From Bacillota bacterium (GTDB lineage: Bacteria; Bacillota; Clostridia; Lachnospirales; Lachnospiraceae): a stretch of 19,586 nt of DNA. The DNA is taken from positions 1-19,586 of the forward strand of contig JAEZNB010000052.1 of the NCBI GenBank assembly GCA_023441965.1. Reading direction: 5' to 3'. Shown here one piece after another: positions 14,718-19,586 of the stretch (positions are counted from its first letter, which is position 1; each line of letters begins with the position of its first letter). The notes under the pieces were generated by a model that made no database searches, was not told the DNA's origin, and was given only the letters and a program-made list of their open reading frames with translations. The translations under genes and the position numbers were made by a program.

Positions 14718-15553
14718 AAACTTTTAATAAATCCAAATTACAGTCGGTTGCGCTAAGATGTGCTGCATATATTGCGGGATTATTGACTGTCGGAGTACTT
14801 CTCTGTCTTGTCGTTTACATATTGATAAAAGGAGTACCGCACCTGTCTCTTGATCTGTTCAGCCTGAAGTATACTTCTGAAAATGTATCCCTGTTCCCGG
14901 CGCTTATCAATACAGTAACTATGACATTTTTTTCTCTGCTTATCGCGGTTCCTCTCGGGATATTTTCGGCTATCTATCTTGTGGAATATGCGAGACGCGG
15001 GAATAAGCTGGTCTCGGTAGTGAGAATAACGGCTGAAACATTATCCGGCATACCGTCCATTGTGTATGGATTATTTGGATTTCTGCTCTTTGTTACGACG
15101 CTCGGCTTTGGCTATTCACTGCTTGCGGGCGCATTGACGCTGTCAATTATGATATTGCCGGTAATTATGCGAACGACGGAGGAAGCACTCATCAGCGTTC
15201 CCGATTCGTACCGTGAAGGCAGCCTAGGTCTGGGAGCCGGAAAACTGCGTACAATATTTAAAATTATTTTGCCGTCAGCCATTCCCGGCATTCTTGCAGG
15301 AGTGATATTGTCGGTAGGAAGAATTGTCGGAGAAACGGCTGCGCTGATATACACAGCAGGCTCGGTCGCTCAAATACCGGATAACCTGATGGGGTCAGGC
15401 AGAACGCTGTCGGTGCATTTATATGCGTTGTGGACGGAGGGCTTAAATACCGAGCAGTCCTATGCTACTGCGGTTGTGTTGCTTATCATGGTAATTGGGC
15501 TAAATACGCTTTCGGCTTTTGTTGCGAAACGATTAGGGAGAGGAAAAGCTTAA
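14714..15553 (+). CDS. pstA: Phosphate ABC transporter permease PstA
   Basis: 279 aa, six predicted TM segments. It is the partner of PstC. Visible: YLVEYARRGNK, ETLSGIPSIVYGLFGF, and the coupling loop YREGSLGLGAGKLRTIFKI followed by PGILAGVILSVGRIVGETAAL. The start is TTG at 14714 with GGAGG 9 nt upstream, overlapping the pstC stop (TTGA). Its TAA shares one base with the pstB ATG. Confidence 0.95.
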   Translation: MKTFNKSKLQSVALRCAAYIAGLLTVGVLLCLVVYILIKGVPHLSLDLFSLKYTSENVSLFPALINTVTMTFFSLLIAVPLGIFSAIYLVEYARRGNKLVSVVRITAETLSGIPSIVYGLFGFLLFVTTLGFGYSLLAGALTLSIMILPVIMRTTEEALISVPDSYREGSLGLGAGKLRTIFKIILPSAIPGILAGVILSVGRIVGETAALIYTAGSVAQIPDNLMGSGRTLSVHLYALWTEGLNTEQSYATAVVLLIMVIGLNTLSAFVAKRLGRGKA

Positions 15554-16302
15554 TGAATAAATTTGAGATACAGGATCTGAACTTGTTTTATGGCAACTTC
15601 CACGCACTGAAAAATATTAACTTGAACATACCCGCAAATGAGATTACTGCATTTATCGGGCCGTCTGGCTGCGGCAAGTCTACACTACTGAAGACACTAA
15701 ATCGAATGAATGACCTTGTGGAAGGATGCAGGATTGAAGGCAAAGTTCTTCTTGACGGCATGAATATATACGAAAATATGGACGTGAATTCACTCCGTAA
15801 ACGCGTGGGTATGGTTTTTCAAAAACCAAATCCCTTCCCGATGAGTGTTTATGATAACATAGCGTATGGACCCAGAACACACGGAATAAAGTCAAAAGCA
15901 AAGCTTGATGATATTGTTGAGCGCTCCCTGACAGACGCTGCCATTTGGGATGAACTTAAGGACAGATTAAAGAAAAGCGCGCTGAGTCTTTCCGGCGGGC
16001 AACAGCAAAGGCTTTGCATCGCCAGAGCATTGGCCGTGGAACCGGAAGTTTTATTGATGGATGAACCTACAAGCGCCCTGGATCCGATTTCGACGAGTAA
16101 GATAGAAGACCTTGCACTGGAGCTGAAAAAGAAATATACTATAATTATCGTGACACATAATATGCAGCAAGCCACCCGTATTTCTGATAAAACTGCCTTT
16201 TTTCTTCTTGGTGAAGTCGTAGAAATGAATGAGACGGAGAAACTCTTTTCATATCCGGGTGATAAACGGACGGAGGACTATATTACGGGGAGGTTTGGAT
16301 AA
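15553..16302 (+). CDS. pstB: Phosphate ABC transporter ATPase PstB
   Basis: 249 aa, the normal PstB length. It hydrolyses ATP at the membrane to drive phosphate import. Walker A is GPSGCGKST (36-44), the Q-loop is in VFQKPNPFPMS, the signature is LSGGQQQRLCIARAL, Walker B plus D-loop is LLMDEPTSALDP, and the switch His is in IVTHNMQQA. NRMND after Walker A and KPNPFPMS are PstB hallmarks. ATG at 15553 is chosen over upstream in-frame starts inside pstA because it gives the standard N-terminus and is preceded by GGGAGAGGA. Its TAA overlaps the phoU ATG by one base. Confidence 0.97.
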   Translation: MNKFEIQDLNLFYGNFHALKNINLNIPANEITAFIGPSGCGKSTLLKTLNRMNDLVEGCRIEGKVLLDGMNIYENMDVNSLRKRVGMVFQKPNPFPMSVYDNIAYGPRTHGIKSKAKLDDIVERSLTDAAIWDELKDRLKKSALSLSGGQQQRLCIARALAVEPEVLLMDEPTSALDPISTSKIEDLALELKKKYTIIIVTHNMQQATRISDKTAFFLLGEVVEMNETEKLFSYPGDKRTEDYITGRFG

Positions 16303-16943
16303 TGAGAAACAGACTGGATACCCAGCTTGATCAATTAAATAATCAGTTGATTTCAATGGGCGCACTTTGTGAAAACGCCATTGCGATTGCAGTCAAGTCT
16401 TTGATGAATAACGATATTGTATTAGCGAAATCTGTAAAAACCACCGAGATTGAAATCGATCAGAAGGAAAAAGAGATTGAAAATCTTTGTTTGAATCTGA
16501 TTTTGCAGCAGCAACCCGTGGCAAAAGATTTGCGCCTCATTTCGGCAGCCTTGAAAATGATTACCGATATGGAACGAATCGGAGACCAGGCAGCGGATAT
16601 TGCTGAAATCGTTTCTTATATTGACATCTCATCCAGCATACACAAAGTGCATATTTCCGATATGGCTGGGGCTACAATCAAAATGGTAACCGATAGCATA
16701 GACGCATTTGTGAAGCATGATTTGAAGCTTGCTGAAGAAGTCATTCAACATGATGATGTTGTTGACGAACTGTTTTGCAAAATAAAGACGGATGTTGTGT
16801 CCCTGATAACGAGTAATCCACAAAGCGGGGAGCAGTTTGTAGATATTATTATGATCGCAAAATATCTTGAGCGGATAGGAGATCACGCAACCAATATTGC
16901 CGAGTGGGTGGTGTTTTCCATCAACGGTAAGCACAGGGAGTAA
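16302..16943 (+). CDS. phoU: Phosphate-signalling regulator PhoU
   Basis: 213 aa, an all-helical protein with two PhoU repeats. Visible: CENAIAIAVKSL near residues 24-35; the metal-binding-type motif DMERIGDQAADIAE in repeat 1 and its counterpart YLERIGDHATNIAEW in repeat 2; and the linker VAKDLRLISAALKM. PhoU links the transport state of PstSCAB to PhoR and dampens Pho signalling and phosphate uptake. It is translationally coupled to pstB and 4 nt upstream of phoP. Confidence 0.95.
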   Translation: MRNRLDTQLDQLNNQLISMGALCENAIAIAVKSLMNNDIVLAKSVKTTEIEIDQKEKEIENLCLNLILQQQPVAKDLRLISAALKMITDMERIGDQAADIAEIVSYIDISSSIHKVHISDMAGATIKMVTDSIDAFVKHDLKLAEEVIQHDDVVDELFCKIKTDVVSLITSNPQSGEQFVDIIMIAKYLERIGDHATNIAEWVVFSINGKHRE

Positions 16944-16947
16944 GTAT

Positions 16948-17619
16948 ATGATTTATTATGTTGAAGACGACAGGAGTATTCGTGAACTGGTTGTTTATAC
17001 CTTGCAGAATACTGGCTTTGAGGCACTTGGATTTGAAAACGGCGAGAAGTTTTTTAACGCTTTACAAAACACAAAGCCAAATCTGATTTTGCTTGATATC
17101 ATGCTGCCCGGAGAGGATGGCATGAAAATTATGAAACGTTTGCGTTCAGACATTTCTACAAGAAAGATACCCATCATCATGGTAACAGCCAAAGGCTCCG
17201 AATATGATAAAGTAATCGGGCTCGATTCGGGGGCAGACGACTATATTTCAAAGCCCTTTGGTATGATGGAGCTTGTCTCCCGAATCAAAGCAGTGCTTCG
17301 TCGCACCGAAAATATCGAGGATTCCGAAGAATACATCTACAACTCTATTGTGCTCAATACAAGTAAACACAGTGTGTTTGTAAATGGTGCGCCTGTTGAT
17401 TTGACATATAAAGAGTTCGAATTACTTAAGCTCTTAATGAAAAATGCGGGTATTGTATTAACCAGAGATGTGCTGCTTGATAAAATATGGGGGTATGATT
17501 TTGACAGTGAAACCAGAACGGTCGATGTACACATACGCACCTTAAGACAAAAACTCGGCGAGGCAGGAGACTTCATTGAAACCATACGCGGAGTTGGTTA
17601 CAGAATAGGAGGGGTATAA
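16948..17619 (+). CDS. phoP: Response regulator PhoP/PhoB (OmpR family)
   Basis: 223 aa. The receiver domain (1-115) has an acidic pocket (Glu6, Asp7, Asp8), phospho-acceptor Asp50 in LILLDIMLPG, the T/K switch in IIMVTAKGS and Lys in DDYISKPFG. The winged-helix DNA-binding domain (about 125-222) has LTYKEFELLKLLM, RTVDVHIRTLRQKLG and TIRGVGYRI. It starts at ATG 16948 with AGGGAG about 8 nt upstream, just after the phoU stop; the longer frame from 16897 lies inside phoU. Within a pst operon it is the phosphate-responsive regulator and would bind Pho boxes such as those upstream of pstS. Confidence 0.93.
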   Translation: MIYYVEDDRSIRELVVYTLQNTGFEALGFENGEKFFNALQNTKPNLILLDIMLPGEDGMKIMKRLRSDISTRKIPIIMVTAKGSEYDKVIGLDSGADDYISKPFGMMELVSRIKAVLRRTENIEDSEEYIYNSIVLNTSKHSVFVNGAPVDLTYKEFELLKLLMKNAGIVLTRDVLLDKIWGYDFDSETRTVDVHIRTLRQKLGEAGDFIETIRGVGYRIGGV

Positions 17620-17621
17620 AC

Positions 17622-19280
17622 ATGCGGAAAAGAGTTTTTCGAAGCATATGTCTTGCCTGTTTTATTACCCTCCTGTTAACAGCAACATTGGTTATCAGTG
17701 TAATTTACAACAACTCGGCGGAAGAGCTGAGAAAAGAAGTTGTAAACCAATCTATTTTTATCAGCAAAGCCATAGAGTCTGATGCAGATGCTGATATGGC
17801 GTATATCGCTGCAATCGGGAAAGAGAGCAAAAACCGTATCTCCCTGATCGCACCCGATGGCACTGTCATATACGACAGCTTCGTACAGGCCGACACCCTG
17901 GAAAACCATTTAGACAGGCCTGAAATCAAATCTGCAATTTCAAACGGCAGTGGTGATGCAGCTCGCTTATCTGATACTTTAGGTGAAAAAACATATTACT
18001 ATGCTGTTAAGCTGAATAATGGCGATATTCTAAGGGTTGCCGCAACCAGCAAAAGCGCTTTTGGCATTATAAGCGGCGCTATGATTTGGATTGTGTTAAT
18101 CGCAGTAGTTATTCTTGTTTTGGCTGTGATCAGTGCCAGATTTCTTACTGTTCTGATCATAAAGCCAATAAACAATCTCAATTTAGAAGAGCCCCTTTCA
18201 AACAGCACCTATGAGGAGCTGTCACCTCTTTTAACAAGACTCGCAAAGCAAAACCAAAAGATATCCAGTCAGATTAAAGAGCTGACCGCAAGACAAAAGG
18301 AATTTGAAGACATCACAGGTGCTATGGATGAAGGGCTTGTGATATACGGAGAAAAAGGCAATATACTTTTTGAAAACAACAGTGCAAAGCGGATTTTAGG
18401 CGATGCCGTGGGAAAATCATATCTCGAACTTTGTCGGGATGTTTATTATATAAAAGCCGTTGATTCCGCTATTTCCGGGAAATCCTTAAGTGTGAAGCTA
18501 AATAAACTCGGGAGAATCTATCAACTTTCCGCGAATCCGGTGGAAAGCAACTCTAATTCCTATGCCGCAATTTTATTTATCGTTGATATTACTGATAAAG
18601 AACAAGCCGAGAAAATGCGCCGTGAGTTTTCAGCCAATGTGTCCCATGAACTTAAAACACCACTCACCTCCATCATGGGTTGTGCCGAAATCATAGAAAA
18701 CGGTATTGCAAAGCAAGAGGATATCCCTCGATTTGCCCATGATATTCATACCGAGGCCGCCCGCTTGCTCGCTTTGATTGAGGATATTATCAAGCTATCA
18801 AGAATGGATGAGGGGGATTTGGGTCAGGAATTTGTAGGGGTAGATTTGTCTGAACTGTGCGAATCTGTTATAAAGACCTTATCTGATAAAGCTAAATCGA
18901 AAAACATAAAAATAGACTATTCCGGCGATACATCGTTGGTTTACGGTATAAAACCAATCCTGTATGAGATGGTTTATAATCTTTGCGATAATGCCATTAA
19001 CTATAATAAGGTTAACGGCAGCGTCACGGTAAAGCTGCAGAATGAAAGCGGTAAAACCATCCTGTCGGTTGCGGATACAGGTATAGGCATTGCGCCCGAA
19101 CACCGGGATCGCATATTTGAACGGTTTTACCGAGTTGATAAAAGTCATTCGAAAGATACCGGCGGCACGGGCCTGGGGCTTGCCATTGTGAAGCATGTCA
19201 CGATTCTCCATAATGCTGAAATTGCTCTTGAAAGTCAGGAAGGTAAAGGAACGACAATAACTGTTTCATTTAAAAAGTAA
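17622..19280 (+). CDS. phoR: Sensor histidine kinase PhoR
   Basis: 552 aa. TM1 (about 8-29), an extracytoplasmic sensor region of about 115 residues, TM2 (about 148-175), a HAMP-like linker, and a PAS-type domain (about 232-325, AMDEGLVIYGEKGNILFENN). Then comes a HisKA domain with the phosphorylated His342 in SANVSHELKTPLTSI, and a HATPase domain with N-box NLCDNAINYN, G1 DTGIGIAP, F-box ERFYRVD and G2 GGTGLGLAIV. Kinase/phosphatase for PhoP. It starts 2 nt after the phoP stop, with GGAGG upstream. All catalytic motifs are intact and the C-terminus is normal. Confidence 0.94.
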   Translation: MRKRVFRSICLACFITLLLTATLVISVIYNNSAEELRKEVVNQSIFISKAIESDADADMAYIAAIGKESKNRISLIAPDGTVIYDSFVQADTLENHLDRPEIKSAISNGSGDAARLSDTLGEKTYYYAVKLNNGDILRVAATSKSAFGIISGAMIWIVLIAVVILVLAVISARFLTVLIIKPINNLNLEEPLSNSTYEELSPLLTRLAKQNQKISSQIKELTARQKEFEDITGAMDEGLVIYGEKGNILFENNSAKRILGDAVGKSYLELCRDVYYIKAVDSAISGKSLSVKLNKLGRIYQLSANPVESNSNSYAAILFIVDITDKEQAEKMRREFSANVSHELKTPLTSIMGCAEIIENGIAKQEDIPRFAHDIHTEAARLLALIEDIIKLSRMDEGDLGQEFVGVDLSELCESVIKTLSDKAKSKNIKIDYSGDTSLVYGIKPILYEMVYNLCDNAINYNKVNGSVTVKLQNESGKTILSVADTGIGIAPEHRDRIFERFYRVDKSHSKDTGGTGLGLAIVKHVTILHNAEIALESQEGKGTTITVSFKK

Positions 19281-19311
19281 GGTGCACATTGTAATGGATT
19301 GAGGTTTAAAA

Positions 19312-19467
19312 ATGAATTTAAAGGAAAGAGCCAAACAACTGAAATCAGATATTCCTACACTGTATCTAAGCTTAGAAAGCAAAGATACACCGCGGATTAC
19401 CGAAATACTTGCGGGAATTACGGTTGTACATGCTCTTTCACCGATTGACCTGATTAAAGAATCATGA
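19312..19467 (+). pseudogene. DUF1232 (YkvA-type) protein truncated by a mobile element
   Basis: 51 codons from ATG at 19312, with GAGG 8 nt upstream. The sequence ILAGITVVHALSPIDLI matches the DUF1232 core, which normally continues PDFIPVLGYLDD and two helices. Here it reads LIKES and stops at a TGA that lies in the base of a long hairpin. DUF1232 proteins are small membrane-associated proteins of unclear role, usually 80-130 aa. The gene follows phoR by 31 nt and may have been the last gene of that operon. The lost motif together with the adjoining IS-type end indicates insertional truncation. Confidence 0.7.
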
Positions 19468-19586
19468 CCACCGGCTTAGCCGGTGGTTTGTTTATCCCCC
19501 TATAAGGGGGGTGTTACCTGCCTGCGCCCGGAAGGCGCACTGAAGGTCCTGCCAGCTGCACTACATTCTCGGGCTAGCCCTAAAGG
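19456..19586 (-). mobile_element. Right end of an IS200/IS605-type element (partial)
   Basis: From about 19456, where DUF1232 similarity stops, the DNA holds stacked hairpins: ACCACCGGC-TTA-GCCGGTGGT (19467-19487), CCCCCT-ATA-AGGGGG (19496-19510) and TGCGCC-CGGAA-GGCGCA (19523-19539). A subterminal imperfect-palindrome hairpin just beyond the tnpB stop is the hallmark of IS200/IS605 right ends, and in TnpB systems this area also encodes the omega (reRNA) guide RNA. The outer boundary is an estimate from the point where DUF1232 conservation is lost. The element continues past the window edge. Confidence 0.5.
19500..19586 (-). CDS. TnpB-like protein, C-terminal 28 codons (partial)
   Basis: On the minus strand an open frame enters from the window edge and ends with TAG at 19502-19500 (PLGLARECSAAGRTFSAPSG, then RRQVTPPL). 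Small, polar, Gly/Ser/Pro-rich tails like this are common in TnpB (IS605 OrfB) proteins after the last catalytic Asp. Too short to identify on its own; the call depends on the hairpins just downstream. Confidence 0.4.
   Translation of the reverse strand, partial: PLGLARECSAAGRTFSAPSGRRQVTPPL

Noticed and set aside
19467..19487. Hairpin as the ordinary terminator of the phoR operon
   Set aside because: It could stop transcription, but it overlaps the stop of a gene cut in mid-domain, lacks a clean T-run, and is followed by more hairpins and a minus-strand frame. An IS end fits better, though termination is not excluded.

Overview
The window looks like a clostridial (Firmicutes, class Clostridia) chromosome segment. 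The Shine-Dalgarno sites are strong AGGAGG types, several starts are TTG or GTG, the pst-phoU-phoPR operon is of Gram-positive type, and the serine recombinases, SHOCT protein and phage amidase are all of clostridial character. No rRNA, tRNA or CRISPR array was seen.

Layout. (1) Positions 1-1771, minus strand: a compact three-gene operon encoding a two-TM DUF3592-like protein, a two-TM protein with a soluble tail, and a lipoprotein cut by the window edge. (2) Positions 1827-2785 are a scrapyard: a strong hairpin, the 5' end of a group II intron, a beheaded promoter/RBS, the C-terminal remnant of an RlmD-type 23S rRNA methyltransferase, and a block of imperfect repeats resembling an IS21-like terminus. 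(3) Positions 2788-8017, minus strand: the distal half of a BREX type-4-like phage-defence operon. In transcription order it holds the C-terminal stub of a large protein (probably BrxC), PglZ, a 66-aa two-CxxC protein, a short BrxL, and a cysteine desulfurase. The promoter-proximal part (brxP and most of brxC, if it was type 4) is missing; the stub abuts phage-derived DNA near 7980-8020. (4) Positions 8042-12783, plus strand: a phage-type lysis and recombination module with a peptidoglycan amidase plus SPOR domain, a terminator, a SHOCT-type small protein, and three recombinase-family genes. Two of these are large serine recombinases; the middle one lacks the catalytic domain. The module ends in a terminator. 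(5) Positions 12944-19280, plus strand: a complete phosphate operon, pstS-pstC-pstA-pstB-phoU-phoP-phoR, tightly coupled, with PhoP-box-like repeats upstream. Its PstS has the two halves of the binding protein in swapped order. (6) Positions 19312-19586: a DUF1232 gene cut off in its conserved motif by hairpin-rich DNA that looks like the right end of an IS200/IS605-type element, with the last codons of a tnpB-like gene entering from the minus strand.

How it works together. The BREX cluster would couple an ATPase/phosphatase defence core to sulfur supply by the desulfurase, but as it stands it appears truncated and is probably a relic, unless the missing genes lie elsewhere. The Pst/Pho genes form an intact high-affinity phosphate uptake and sensing unit. 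The most unusual items are the sulfur-linked BREX remnant with its small Cys protein, the permuted PstS, the recombinase trio with a catalytic-null member, and the TnpB-type element end inside DUF1232.
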